Shown here: positions 8,471 through 16,836 of the stretch, in pieces
Layout: every line of letters starts with the position of its first letter
Position numbering within the stretch: position 1 is the first letter of the stretch
Assembly (NCBI GenBank): GCA_035308905.1
Contig: DATGFS010000038.1
Location: forward strand, 1-64,000
From: a bacterium
GTDB lineage: Bacteria; Sysuimicrobiota; Sysuimicrobiia; Sysuimicrobiales; Segetimicrobiaceae
Reading direction: 5' to 3'
DNA length: 64,000 nt
The notes under the pieces: generated by a model
The model's input: only the letters and a program-made list of their open reading frames with translations
Database searches by the model: none
What the model was told of the DNA's origin: nothing
Program-made: the position numbers and the translations under genes

Positions 8471-9836
8471 GCCCTGGGAACTGTCCCTCAGTGACGCCGC
8501 CGCCGCGATCGCGGCGGGGCGTCTGTCGCCGCTCGAACTGATCGACAGCACCCTCGACCGACTCGAGCGCGTCGAGCCCCGCGTGCAGGCGTGGGCCCGC
8601 GTCCGCGCGGACGACGCACGCGCCGCGGCCAAGAAGATGACCGATCGGCCAGGGTCCGGAACGTCCGGTCCGCTCCGCGGCATTCCCGTCGGCGTCAAAG
8701 ACATCTTCTACACCGAGGGCGTGGAGACGTCGTGCGGCTCGAAGATCATGGCCGGCTTCGTGCCCTCCTACGACGCGACGAGCGTCGCCCGCCTGCGCCA
8801 GGCCGGCGCGGTGATCCTCGGAAAGACGCACACGACCGAGTTCGCGTCCTTCGATCCCTCGCCGGCGCGCAACCCGTGGGCGCTCGACCACACGCCGGGC
8901 GGGTCGAGCAGCGGTTCCGGCGCCGCACTCGCCGCGCGGATGTGCCACGGCGCGCTCGGAAGCCAGACCTCGGGCTCGATCTGCCGGCCGGCCGCGTTCT
9001 GCGGGGTCGTCGGCCTCAAGCCGACGTTCGGACGGGTGAGCCGCCACGGCGTGCACCCGCTGGCGTGGACGCTGGACCACCCGGGACCGATGGCCCGCAC
9101 GGTGCGCGACGTCGCGATGCTGTTCGATGCGGTGGCGGGACCGGATCCCTATGATCCGAGCACCGTACCGGCGCCGCCGGTGTCCGGCGCGGCCGCCGCC
9201 CTCGACGACCTCCGTGGACGCGACGCCGCGGCGCGGGGACTGCGCGTCGGGGTTCCCGACCGCTACTTCACCGACGGCCTGGACCCGGAGGGGGCGGCCG
9301 CCTATCGCGAGGCGCTGCGCGCCCTCGGCGATCTCGGGTGCCGGGTGGAAAACGTGCGGCTCCCCGAGCTCTTTGAAGCGGCGATGGACGCGCACGAGAT
9401 CATCCACAACGTCGAAGCCGCGGCCGTCCACGCGGACACGTACCGCGCGCGTCCCGGCGACTACGGCCACAAGCTCCGGGCGATCATCGAAACGGGGTTT
9501 CACGTGCCGGCGCCGGCGTACGTGCGGGCGCAGCAGATCCGCACGCTGCTGATCGAGACGATACGCGAGGTGTTGCGGGACGTGGACGTGCTGGCGACGC
9601 CGTCGGCGCCCGGTCCGGCGCCGGCAGGCCTCGCGAGCACCGGGTCGCCTGTCTACAATCGCCCGTTCAGCTTCCTCGGCTTCCCGAGCATCACGGTGCC
9701 CTGCGGGTACACGAAGAGCGGGCTGCCGCTCGGACTGCAGTTCGGCGGCCGCCCGTTCGACGAGATCACGCTGCTGCGCCTCGCCGCCGCCTACGAGGCC
9801 GCGACGTCGTGGGGGTCGCGCGCGCCGGCCCTCTAA
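8463..9836 (+). CDS. Amidase signature family enzyme (AtzE/GatA-like)
   Basis: Amide hydrolase of 457 residues with the Ser-cisSer-Lys triad. Lys79 lies in IPVGVKDIF, the cis-serine is among residues 148-150 in PGGSSSGSG, and the nucleophilic serine is Ser172 in QTSGSICRPA. The glycine/serine-rich stretch at about 147-153 is the amidase signature. It could hydrolyse a small amide such as a carbamoyl or biuret-type compound, or an amino-acid amide. The lack of GatB/GatC neighbours argues against tRNA amidotransferase. The ATG at 8463 overlaps the small AtzG-like frame, which supports an AtzE-like assignment. Confidence 0.88.
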   Translation: MPEPWELSLSDAAAAIAAGRLSPLELIDSTLDRLERVEPRVQAWARVRADDARAAAKKMTDRPGSGTSGPLRGIPVGVKDIFYTEGVETSCGSKIMAGFVPSYDATSVARLRQAGAVILGKTHTTEFASFDPSPARNPWALDHTPGGSSSGSGAALAARMCHGALGSQTSGSICRPAAFCGVVGLKPTFGRVSRHGVHPLAWTLDHPGPMARTVRDVAMLFDAVAGPDPYDPSTVPAPPVSGAAAALDDLRGRDAAARGLRVGVPDRYFTDGLDPEGAAAYREALRALGDLGCRVENVRLPELFEAAMDAHEIIHNVEAAAVHADTYRARPGDYGHKLRAIIETGFHVPAPAYVRAQQIRTLLIETIREVLRDVDVLATPSAPGPAPAGLASTGSPVYNRPFSFLGFPSITVPCGYTKSGLPLGLQFGGRPFDEITLLRLAAAYEAATSWGSRAPAL

Positions 9837-9854
9837 GCCTTCCTCGATGACGGC

Positions 9855-10349
9855 CTAGCGTCCGCCGCCGGCCTGCTGCCAGATCCGAAACAGCACGACC
9901 AGCGTCGCGACCATATCGGCCAGGTCGATCGCCGGACTTTTGATGAGACGCGCGATCATCATGCCGGCCACGACGACGATCGCAGAGTACAGCACCTTGG
10001 TCACAAAGACGGCCCACCGTTCGAGCTCGCCGCCGGGACCGCGTCCCGCGGCCGATGAATCGGGCCATATCGGCCGGCCCGTGCCCGGCATTCCGGGGCC
10101 GAGTCCCCCATCACTCCCCCTCGGCGCCATCCGGGCGCGGGCCTGGTCATATGCCCGCCGGATGTCCGGATCGCCGAGCACCGAATAGGCCTCGTTGATT
10201 AGTTTCGCGCGCTCCTCGTCGCCGCCGAGATCCGGGTGACCGCCCATCTCCCCCATCAGCGTGCGGTAGGCCTTGCGGACCATTTCCACGGAGGCACGGG
10301 GGTGCACCTGAAGGATTTCGTAGTAGTCGACTTCCGGCCGGAACCGCAT
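9855..10349 (-). CDS. Membrane-anchored J-domain protein
   Basis: 164 residues with an N-terminal J domain (about 7-68) that carries the Hsp70-stimulating HPD tripeptide at residues 38-40. The family helix III/IV pattern AKLINEAYSVLGDPDIRRAYD follows. A glycine/proline linker (about 74-106) leads to two hydrophobic segments at about 112-133 and 139-157, so the J domain probably faces the cytoplasm from a membrane anchor and recruits DnaK there. It lacks the zinc-finger and C-terminal substrate domains of DnaJ. The ATG at 10349 has no clear Shine-Dalgarno and lies 9 bases after a TACAAT element, so the mRNA may be nearly leaderless. Confidence 0.85.
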   Translation of the reverse strand: MRFRPEVDYYEILQVHPRASVEMVRKAYRTLMGEMGGHPDLGGDEERAKLINEAYSVLGDPDIRRAYDQARARMAPRGSDGGLGPGMPGTGRPIWPDSSAAGRGPGGELERWAVFVTKVLYSAIVVVAGMMIARLIKSPAIDLADMVATLVVLFRIWQQAGGGR

Positions 10350-10358
10350 CGGGCTCTC

Positions 10359-10364
10359 ATTGTA
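10359..10364 (-). promoter_or_regulatory. Candidate -10 element (TACAAT) of the J-domain gene
   Basis: On the minus strand TACAAT ends 9 bases before the ATG at 10349. A transcript starting about 7 bases after it would have a leader of only 2-3 bases, which fits the missing ribosome-binding site. No convincing -35 hexamer is visible at 17 bases, so this is a weak call. Confidence 0.35.
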
Positions 10365-10483
10365 ACATCTGCGCGCGGAGGCTCAGGGTGTCGCGTACGC
10401 GGCAGGAGTTTCCTGTAACATCACGAACGGCGTCCGCAGACCCCACAACACGTCCCCCGGGGTTCGTAGAAGGGAGGCCGAAG

Positions 10484-10624
10484 ATGCTCAGACTGCTCAC
10501 GGCCCTGATCGCGGTTGCCGCGGTGGCAATCGCGGCGACGGCCGCGTTCGCGTGCAACGACCAAGTCTACACGCCGCCGCAGCCCCAGGTGCAGACACCG
10601 CCCGACGGAGGCAGCGGCTCGTAG
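10484..10624 (+). CDS. 46-residue exported hypothetical peptide
   Basis: A short frame with GGGAGG 6-7 bases before its ATG. The product begins with a classic signal peptide (MLRLL, an alanine/valine-rich hydrophobic core to about residue 23, then AFACN). The remaining 20 or so residues are polar and rich in proline, glutamine and glycine (TPPQPQVQTPPDGG). The cysteine at residue 24 follows AFA and could be a lipobox-like site, though the consensus LxxC is not met. No homologue comes to mind and no function is proposed. The gene sits between the J-domain gene (divergent) and the epimerase. Confidence 0.6.
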   Translation: MLRLLTALIAVAAVAIAATAAFACNDQVYTPPQPQVQTPPDGGSGS

Positions 10625-10656
10625 CTCACTAGCCCACCGAGCGAGAATGACTACGG

Positions 10657-10678
10657 CGGCCGGGGAGTTCCCCGGCCG
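10657..10678 (+). terminator. GC-rich hairpin after the small exported-peptide gene
   Basis: Two 10-base arms, CGGCCGGGGA and TCCCCGGCCG, are perfect reverse complements with a 2-base centre (realistic loop 4). The hairpin lies 33 bases after the stop of the 46-residue gene. No U tract follows, so it is either an intrinsic terminator of reduced strength or an mRNA-stabilising hairpin before the epimerase gene. Confidence 0.4.
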
Positions 10679-10719
10679 TCGTGCCGTCTGAACCCGATAT
10701 GCAGGCAGGGGAGCGCGCC

Positions 10720-11673
10720 GTGGCCACATCCGAGGCTGTCGTCCTGGGCGCAACGGGGGGAGCGGGAAGCGCCGTCGTGCGCGAACTGGCATCGCGGGGA
10801 CTGCTCGTACGCGCGGTGAGCCGCAGCGGCGCCGGCCCCTCGCTGCCCGGCGTGACGCCCGTGAAGGGCGATGCCACGAATCCCACAAGCCTCCGGGACG
10901 TGTGCCGCGGAGCCCGTGTAGTGTACCACTGTGTCAACGTACCCTACCCGCAATGGACCTCGCACCTCATCCCCATCGCCGAGGCGATCATCGCCGCCGC
11001 CACGTCCGCCGGGGCCAAACTCGTCGTCATGGACAATCTCTACATGTACGGCCGTCCCGACGCACCGATGACCGAGACCACGCCGCGAAATGCCCGCGGC
11101 AAGAAGGGCCGTCTTCGCATCCGGCTCGAGCACCTGCTGTTGGACGCTCATCGCGCCGGAACGGTGCGGGTCGCGATAGGGCGCGCGTCGGATTTCTACG
11201 GCCCGCAGGCCAACAGCGCCGCCACGATGCTGGTGATCCGGCCGGCAGTCTCGGGACACAGGGCGTCGTGGGTGGGCAGCCTGGATGCCCCCCACACGTT
11301 TGGTTACCTGCCGGATGTCGCGTGGGGACTGGTGACGTTGGCCGACCACGACGAGGCCTTCGGCGAAATCTGGCACCTGCCGGCCGCCGAACCCCTGACG
11401 GGGCGGGAGTTCGCCGCACTCGTTTTCGAGACACTCGGCGCGCCGCCGCGGATCGGCCTCATCCCGAAGCCGCTGATGCTGCTCGGCGGTCTTTTCTCAC
11501 CCATGATTCGCGAGAGCCGCGAGGTGCTCTACCAGTTCGAATATCCCTTCGTCATGGACGCGGGCAAGTTCTCGCACGCGTTCGGCAGCCGGATCACGTC
11601 GCACCGCGCGGCGGTTCGGCACACGCTCGACGCGCTGCGCCAAACTACGCCTTCGACCGCGCGCCTCAGCTGA
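10720..11673 (+). CDS. NAD-dependent epimerase/dehydratase family protein (extended SDR)
   Basis: About 317 residues. The N-terminal nucleotide-binding fold has VVLGATGGAGSAVV at about residues 6-19. A DNLYMYG segment in the middle is typical of a branch of NAD-dependent epimerase-like proteins that act as sugar or lipid oxidoreductases of unassigned substrate. The classic YxxxK pair is not obvious; Tyr in LYMYG may take its place. I prefer the GTG at 10720, which has GGGGAG 6 bases upstream, over the ATG at 10699. It converges on the acyl-CoA synthetase, with 20 bases between stops. Confidence 0.78.
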   Translation: MATSEAVVLGATGGAGSAVVRELASRGLLVRAVSRSGAGPSLPGVTPVKGDATNPTSLRDVCRGARVVYHCVNVPYPQWTSHLIPIAEAIIAAATSAGAKLVVMDNLYMYGRPDAPMTETTPRNARGKKGRLRIRLEHLLLDAHRAGTVRVAIGRASDFYGPQANSAATMLVIRPAVSGHRASWVGSLDAPHTFGYLPDVAWGLVTLADHDEAFGEIWHLPAAEPLTGREFAALVFETLGAPPRIGLIPKPLMLLGGLFSPMIRESREVLYQFEYPFVMDAGKFSHAFGSRITSHRAAVRHTLDALRQTTPSTARLS

Positions 11674-11693
11674 CCGGCCGCACTTCCAAGTCT

Positions 11694-13265
11694 TTACTGC
11701 CGCGCGATCCCGGCGTGCGTCCCCCGTAGCACGAACTTCTGAATCTTACCGGTCGCCGTCCTCGGCAGATCGTCGACAAAGTGGAACCCTTTCGGCACCT
11801 TGAAATGCGCGAGCACCCCGCGGGCGAACTCCCGGAGGTCCGATTCGCCGGCCGCCTCACCGGCTTTGCGGACGACGAACGCGTGCGGCGCTTCGCCCCA
11901 CTGCTCGTCGGGCAGGCCGACCACGGCCACCTCCTGCACCGCCGGATGCCGGAGCAGCGCCGCCTCGACCTCCACGGATGAGATGTTCTCGCCGCCGCTG
12001 ATGATGATGTCCTTGATCCGGTCCCGAATCTCGACGTACCCGTCGGGGTGCACGACCGCCGCGTCGCCAGTGTGGAACCAGCCGCCGGCGAACGCCCGCG
12101 CCGTGGCCTCAGGATCGTTGAAATAGCCCTTCATCACAACGTTGCCGCGCACGACGATCTCGCCGACCGTCTGCCCGTCGTGCGGCACCTCGCCGCCCGA
12201 GGCGTCGACGACCCGCAGCTCGCCGGACGAGAACAACTCCACGCCCTGCCGCGCCTTGACGGCCGCGCGCGCCTCCGCGGAGAGGGCGGCGTGCTCGGGA
12301 CGCGGCTCGCAGATCGTGATGAACGGCGACGTTTCGGTGAGCCCGTAAACGTGAACGATCTCCCAACCGAGATCGCCTTCGATCCGGCCGATCGTGGCCG
12401 CCGCCGGCGGCGCGCCCGCCGTCAGCACCCGGAGGCCGGACGGAACGTCCCGCCGGAGGGACTCGGGCGCGTTCGCCAGCCGGATCAGCACCGTGGGCGC
12501 GGCGCACATCATCGTCGCGCGCTCCTCGCGGCACAACGCGAAGACCTGGTCCGGTTCGACCCGGCGCAGGCAGAGATGCGTGCCGCCGACCGCCGTGACG
12601 ATCCACACGAACGTCCAGCCGTTGCAGTGGAACATCGGCAGCGTCCAGAGGTAGCGCTCGGCCGGCGTCATGTGGATGTGGGCCAGCGTGCCGAGGACGT
12701 TCATGTAGACGTTGCGGTGGGTCATCATGACGCCTTTCGGCCGGGCCGTGGTGCCGCTCGTGTAGTTGATGGTGAGCAGATCGTTCTCCGCGATCTCCGG
12801 CCGCTCGTACTCGCCGGACGACTGCTCGAGCAGGTCGTCGTAGTCCAGCCATCCCTCGCGCCCGCCGTCGAGCGCGACGAACTGCCGGACGTTCCCGAGG
12901 GACGCGCGGATCCCGTCGATCGCGTCGAGATGCTCGGCCGCCGCGGCGACGACGCGGGCGCCGCTGTGATTGATGATGTACTCGAAGTCACCGGGAGCGA
13001 GCCGGTAGTTGATCGGCACCAGCACCGCGCCGATCTGCGGCACCGCGTAGAACGCCTCGAGCAGCCCGGAGATGTTCGGCGCGACGTAGGCGACGCGGTC
13101 TCCCGGCCCCACGCCGAAACCCTGCAGCCGGGCGGACCAGCGGTCGCACCGCCGGAAGAACTCCTCGTAGGTGAGCCGGCGGCCGCCGTCGACCACCGCC
13201 TCGCGCTCCGGATAGAGGGCCCGCGCCCGGCGGGCGAATTCGAGCGGGGTGAGCGGCAGTTCCAT
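11694..13265 (-). CDS. AMP-dependent acyl-CoA synthetase (medium/long-chain type)
   Basis: Adenylate-forming ligase of 523 residues. The P-loop-like signature TINYTSGTTARPKGVMMTHR, the YGLTETSP motif and GWFHTGDAAVV are all present. The C-terminal subdomain has the hinge RIKDIIISGGENIS and the acylation lysine in RTATGKIQKFVL. It would convert a fatty or other carboxylic acid to its CoA thioester via the acyl-adenylate. The ATG at 13265 has GGGAGGG 6 bases upstream. It is the last gene of a minus-strand run behind a 2-oxoacid dehydrogenase, which suggests shared use of branched or short-chain acyl groups; that link is inference. Confidence 0.9.
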   Translation of the reverse strand: MELPLTPLEFARRARALYPEREAVVDGGRRLTYEEFFRRCDRWSARLQGFGVGPGDRVAYVAPNISGLLEAFYAVPQIGAVLVPINYRLAPGDFEYIINHSGARVVAAAAEHLDAIDGIRASLGNVRQFVALDGGREGWLDYDDLLEQSSGEYERPEIAENDLLTINYTSGTTARPKGVMMTHRNVYMNVLGTLAHIHMTPAERYLWTLPMFHCNGWTFVWIVTAVGGTHLCLRRVEPDQVFALCREERATMMCAAPTVLIRLANAPESLRRDVPSGLRVLTAGAPPAAATIGRIEGDLGWEIVHVYGLTETSPFITICEPRPEHAALSAEARAAVKARQGVELFSSGELRVVDASGGEVPHDGQTVGEIVVRGNVVMKGYFNDPEATARAFAGGWFHTGDAAVVHPDGYVEIRDRIKDIIISGGENISSVEVEAALLRHPAVQEVAVVGLPDEQWGEAPHAFVVRKAGEAAGESDLREFARGVLAHFKVPKGFHFVDDLPRTATGKIQKFVLRGTHAGIARQ

Positions 13266-13294
13266 CGAGTCCCTCCCGGCGCGCGGCGCCCCGG

Positions 13295-14494
13295 CTACGG
13301 CAGCAGGAGCAGGTACGGGTGCTCGAGCACGTGCTTCACGCGCTGCAGGAACTGCGCCGCGGGCGCGCCGTCCACCACCCGGTGGTCGAATGTCAGCGAC
13401 AGCGCCATCACGGGACGCACCTCGACGCGGTCGCCCACTGCGACCGGACGGCGGTGCACGCGGCCGGCGCCGAGAATCGCCGCTTCCGGCGGATTGAGGA
13501 TCGGCGTGAAGGCGTCGACGTCGTACATGCCGAGGTTGGTGACGGTGAACGTGCCGCCTTCCATCTCCGCGGGCGCAAGCCGGAACGTCCGCGCGCGCTC
13601 GGACAGGTCGCGCAGCGCGGCGGAGATCTCCGCGAGAGCGGTGCGGTCGGTGTGACGGATCACGGGAACCACGAGGCCCTCGTCGAGGGCCACGGCCACC
13701 CCGACGTGGATATCCGGCAGCTGCCGCGCACCGCCGTCGGCCCACCGCGCGTTCAGGCGCGGATGATCGCGCAGCGCGATCGCCGCCGCGCGGACGATCA
13801 GGTCGGTGTAGGTCGGCCGCACGCCGCCGCGCCGCTCGAGTTCGGCGCCGACCTCGTCGCGAAGCCTCGCCGCCTCGACCATGTCCGCTTCGGTGGTGAG
13901 CGTCAGCTGCGCCGTGCTCTGCAGGCTCTCGGTCATGCGCCGCGCGATGACCGCGCGCAGCCGCGCAGAAACGGCCGCCGGAACCGCGGAGACGGAGCGC
14001 GCGGGCGCGGCCGCGGCGGTCCCTCGGGTTTCCGCCTCGACCACCCGCTGTACGTCGCGCTCGATGATGCGGCCGTCGGGTCCGCTGCCCCGAAGCGCCC
14101 GCGGGTCGATGCCGTGCGACGCGGCCAGCACGCGCGCCCGCGGAGAGATCCGCACGCGTCCGTCGCGCGGCGTGACCGTGCCGGCGGCCGCGCCGGCCGA
14201 AGCCGCCGTCGCGGCCGGTGCCGCTGCCGGCGGCGCGGCCGCGGCACCCCGTTCCCCGGGTTCGCCGATCAGGGCAATGGGCGTGGCCACCGGGGCAGTC
14301 GTACCTTCGGGGACGAGGATGCGGAGCAGCACGCCGGAGGCGGGCGCTTCCACTTCGATCGTAGCCTTGTCGGTCAACACCTCGAAGAGCGGCTCGCCCT
14401 TGGCGACGCGGCTCCCCTCGGGCTTGATCCAACGCACGATCGTGCCCTCCTCCTGGGTCAGGCCCAGTTTCGGGAGCACAACCTCCGTCGCCAT
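13295..14494 (-). CDS. 2-oxoacid dehydrogenase E2 component (dihydrolipoamide acyltransferase)
   Basis: 399 residues. The N-terminal lipoyl domain (about 3-78) carries the lipoylated lysine at residue 43 in VLTDKATIEVEAP. An alanine-rich hinge, a peripheral-subunit-binding domain (ISPRARVLAASHGIDPRALRGSG, about 125-160) and the catalytic acyltransferase domain follow. The active-site motif near the C-terminus reads FDHRVVDGAP, the usual DHRVVDG. It transfers the acyl group from E1 to CoA. The ATG at 14494 is preferred over a GTG 12 bases upstream because the lipoyl domain starts at once. Gene order E1alpha-E1beta-E2 is that of branched-chain 2-oxoacid, acetoin or pyruvate complexes of Gram-positives. 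Confidence 0.9.
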   Translation of the reverse strand: MATEVVLPKLGLTQEEGTIVRWIKPEGSRVAKGEPLFEVLTDKATIEVEAPASGVLLRILVPEGTTAPVATPIALIGEPGERGAAAAPPAAAPAATAASAGAAAGTVTPRDGRVRISPRARVLAASHGIDPRALRGSGPDGRIIERDVQRVVEAETRGTAAAAPARSVSAVPAAVSARLRAVIARRMTESLQSTAQLTLTTEADMVEAARLRDEVGAELERRGGVRPTYTDLIVRAAAIALRDHPRLNARWADGGARQLPDIHVGVAVALDEGLVVPVIRHTDRTALAEISAALRDLSERARTFRLAPAEMEGGTFTVTNLGMYDVDAFTPILNPPEAAILGAGRVHRRPVAVGDRVEVRPVMALSLTFDHRVVDGAPAAQFLQRVKHVLEHPYLLLLP

Positions 14495-14534
14495 CAGACG
14501 CCCCACCCCGGCGCGGACAGGTGCCCGGCCGGCA

Positions 14535-15542
14535 TCACGCCATCAACTCGCGCGCCGCGGCGACGATGGTGTCAACCTGCGGGAGCGCAGCCATCTCCAG
14601 CGTCGCGGCGTACGGAACCGGGACGTTCGCGGCGCACAGCCGCACGGGCGGGGCGTCCAGCGCGTCGAAAGCCTGCGCGACAACCTGCGCGATGATCTCG
14701 GCGCCGATGCCGCAGCGTTCGTAGGCCTCGTGCGAGACGATGAGCCGGCCGGTCTTGCGGACGGACGCGACGATCGTCTCCAGATCGAACGGCACCAGCG
14801 TGCGCGGATCGATGACCTCGAGCTCGATGCCCTCCGCCGCCAGCTGCTCGGCCGCCTGCAGCGCCTTGTGCACCATCGTGTGGATGCCGACGACCGTAAC
14901 GTGCCGGCCTTCCCGCTTCCGGTCCGCGACGCCGAGCGGCACCGTATGCTCGCCGGCAGGGACGGGGCCCTTCGTGTTATAGAGCATCTTGTGCTCGAGA
15001 AACACGACCGGGTTGTCGTCCCGGATCGCGGAGACGAGCAGGCCCTTGGCGTCCGCGGGCGTGCTCGGCGTGACGACCTTGAGGCCCGGGATGTGGCAGA
15101 ACCACGCTTCCAACGACTGGGAGTGCTGCGCGGCGTTGCCGCGGCCGGCCCCTTCCTGCGCGCGGAAGACGGCCGGCACGCGGGCCTTGCCGCCGAACAT
15201 GTAGCGGATCTTCGCCGCCTGGTTGACGACCGGCTCCATCGCCAGCGTCATGAAGTCGGCGTACATGAACTCCGCGACCGGCCGCGCCCCGGCCATGGCC
15301 GCGCCGACCGCGAGCGCGGCGATCGCCTCCTCGGAGATCGGCGTGTCGCGCACCCGCTCGGCGCCGAACTCCTCGACGAGCCCTTTCGTCACCCCGAATA
15401 CCCCGCCGCCGCCCCAGACCGCGACGTCCTCGCCCATCACGAAGACCCGGGCGTCCCGGCGCATCTCCTCGCGCAGCGCCTCGTTGAGCGCCTCCGCGTA
15501 GGTCAGGACCCGCGTCCCGGCGTGCGTCTCGACCGCGCTCAT
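14535..15542 (-). CDS. 2-oxoacid dehydrogenase E1 component, beta subunit
   Basis: 335 residues, the usual length for a PdhB/BkdB/AcoB subunit. Recognisable stretches are VFVMGEDVAVWGG near the N-terminus, DTPISEEAIAALAVGAAMAG, a middle segment with YMFGGKARVPAVFRAQ and the C-terminal transketolase domain with VIDPRTLVPFD. It pairs with E1alpha to decarboxylate a 2-oxoacid with thiamine diphosphate. The ATG at 15542 overlaps the E1alpha stop as ATGA. In NAQHSQSLEAWF the QHSQ motif matches the family. Substrate class (pyruvate, acetoin, branched-chain) is not decided by the sequence alone. Confidence 0.92.
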   Translation of the reverse strand: MSAVETHAGTRVLTYAEALNEALREEMRRDARVFVMGEDVAVWGGGGVFGVTKGLVEEFGAERVRDTPISEEAIAALAVGAAMAGARPVAEFMYADFMTLAMEPVVNQAAKIRYMFGGKARVPAVFRAQEGAGRGNAAQHSQSLEAWFCHIPGLKVVTPSTPADAKGLLVSAIRDDNPVVFLEHKMLYNTKGPVPAGEHTVPLGVADRKREGRHVTVVGIHTMVHKALQAAEQLAAEGIELEVIDPRTLVPFDLETIVASVRKTGRLIVSHEAYERCGIGAEIIAQVVAQAFDALDAPPVRLCAANVPVPYAATLEMAALPQVDTIVAAARELMA

Positions 15543-16522
15543 GCGTACACGTCCTCGGCGAGCGTGCTCGGATCCGGCTCCGGGCTCGCCTTCGCGAACG
15601 CGACGGCGTCGTCGATCTCCCGCTCGACCTCCGCGCGCAGTCCGTCGGCCTCGGCCGCGGTGAGCACCCGCCGTTCGAGGAGCGCAGCGCGGAGCCGCTC
15701 GATCGGGTCCTTGGCGCGCCAAGTTTCGACTTCGGCCTTGTCCCGGTAGTTGAGCGGATCGCCGACGTGGTGGCCGAGGTACCGGTAGGTCACGCAGACC
15801 ACGATGGACGGGCCGCCGCCCGCGCGCGCCCGCGCCACCGCTCCGCCCACCGTCTTGTAGACGGCGAGGGCGTCCATGCCGTCGCAGGAGAGGCCCGGAA
15901 AGCCGTACGACCCCGCGCGCACGGACGGATCGGGCACCGACGTGAAGCGGTCGGCGCGCGCCGACATCGCGTACTGGTTGTTCTCGCAGACGTAGACGAC
16001 CGGCAGCCCCCAGATCGCCGCCATGTTGGCGGCTTCGTGGAAAATGCCCTGATTCAGGGCGCCGTCGCCGAAGAAGCAGACCGCGACCTCGTTGCGCCCG
16101 GCCAGCTTCGTCGCCAGCGCCGCGCCGGTCGCCAGGCCCATCCCGCCGCCGACGATGCCGTTCGCGCCGAGGATGCCGGCCTCGACGTCGGCGATGTGCA
16201 TCGAGCCGCCCTTGCCCTTGCAGTAGCCCGCGGCGCGGCCGAGCAGCTCCGCCATCATGAGCCGCGGGTCCCCGCCCTTGGCGAGGCAGTGGCCGTGGCC
16301 GCGGTGCGTGCTCGTGATCCGGTCGGCCGGCCGCAGCGCCGCGCAGGTCCCGACCGCGACCGCCTCCATCCCGATGTACGGGTGCGTGGTGCCGCGCATC
16401 ACGCCCTCGCGGTACAGCTCGAGCGCGCGCTGCTCGAACTGGCGGATGCGCAGCATCATGCGCAGCATGTCGACGAGCTGCGCGGAGCTGAGGTCGGGAG
16501 GCGAGCTGACGGCCGCACTCAT
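15539..16522 (-). CDS. 2-oxoacid dehydrogenase E1 component, alpha subunit
   Basis: 327 residues. The thiamine-diphosphate-binding motif runs from FFGDGALNQG to CENNQYAMS. RGHGHCLAKGGD and GYCKGKGGSMHI are hallmark segments of the pyruvate/acetoin-type alpha subunit. The length and the KGGSMHI motif fit acetoin or pyruvate dehydrogenases better than the longer branched-chain E1alpha. The ATG at 16522 overlaps the stop of the Lrp/AsnC-domain gene as ATGA, so all three may be coupled. No E3 (dihydrolipoamide dehydrogenase) gene lies in the window, so E3 must be shared from elsewhere. Confidence 0.92.
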   Translation of the reverse strand: MSAAVSSPPDLSSAQLVDMLRMMLRIRQFEQRALELYREGVMRGTTHPYIGMEAVAVGTCAALRPADRITSTHRGHGHCLAKGGDPRLMMAELLGRAAGYCKGKGGSMHIADVEAGILGANGIVGGGMGLATGAALATKLAGRNEVAVCFFGDGALNQGIFHEAANMAAIWGLPVVYVCENNQYAMSARADRFTSVPDPSVRAGSYGFPGLSCDGMDALAVYKTVGGAVARARAGGGPSIVVCVTYRYLGHHVGDPLNYRDKAEVETWRAKDPIERLRAALLERRVLTAAEADGLRAEVEREIDDAVAFAKASPEPDPSTLAEDVYA

Positions 16523-16809
16523 TCCGGCTTCTCCTCCAGCCCGAGCGAGAACGGCCGCTCGAGCAGCGACTGCGGGAACGCGCGGAACGCGAGGTGGGTG
16601 TTGGTGCGGACGATGCCCGGCACGTCGGTCATCCGGCTCGTCACGCAGTCCGCGAGCTCCTCGTAATTGTGCAGCTTGAGGACCGCGATGATGTCCCACT
16701 CGCCGGTAACCGAGTAGACTTCTTCCACCCCGGGGATCTCGGCCAGCCGGCGCGCGACGTCGGCAATCCGCCGGCGCTCCGCCTGGATCATCACGAACGC
16801 GGTAAACAT
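16519..16809 (-). CDS. Stand-alone Lrp/AsnC ligand-binding domain protein
   Basis: 96 residues that consist only of the RAM/AsnC effector domain: an alpha-beta fold beginning MFTAFVMIQAE and containing the VYSVTGEWDIIAVLKL strand pair seen in Lrp C-terminal domains. The DNA-binding helix-turn-helix is absent. Such proteins bind amino acids or related effectors and may modulate a full-length Lrp partner or the enzyme made next to it. It is the first gene of the E1alpha-E1beta-E2-ligase operon, with a 4-base overlap to E1alpha, so it may sense the substrate or product of the dehydrogenase. That role is inference. Confidence 0.85.
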   Translation of the reverse strand: MFTAFVMIQAERRRIADVARRLAEIPGVEEVYSVTGEWDIIAVLKLHNYEELADCVTSRMTDVPGIVRTNTHLAFRAFPQSLLERPFSLGLEEKPE

Positions 16810-16836
16810 CGATGCGCTCCTCTCACGCCGCCGCGG

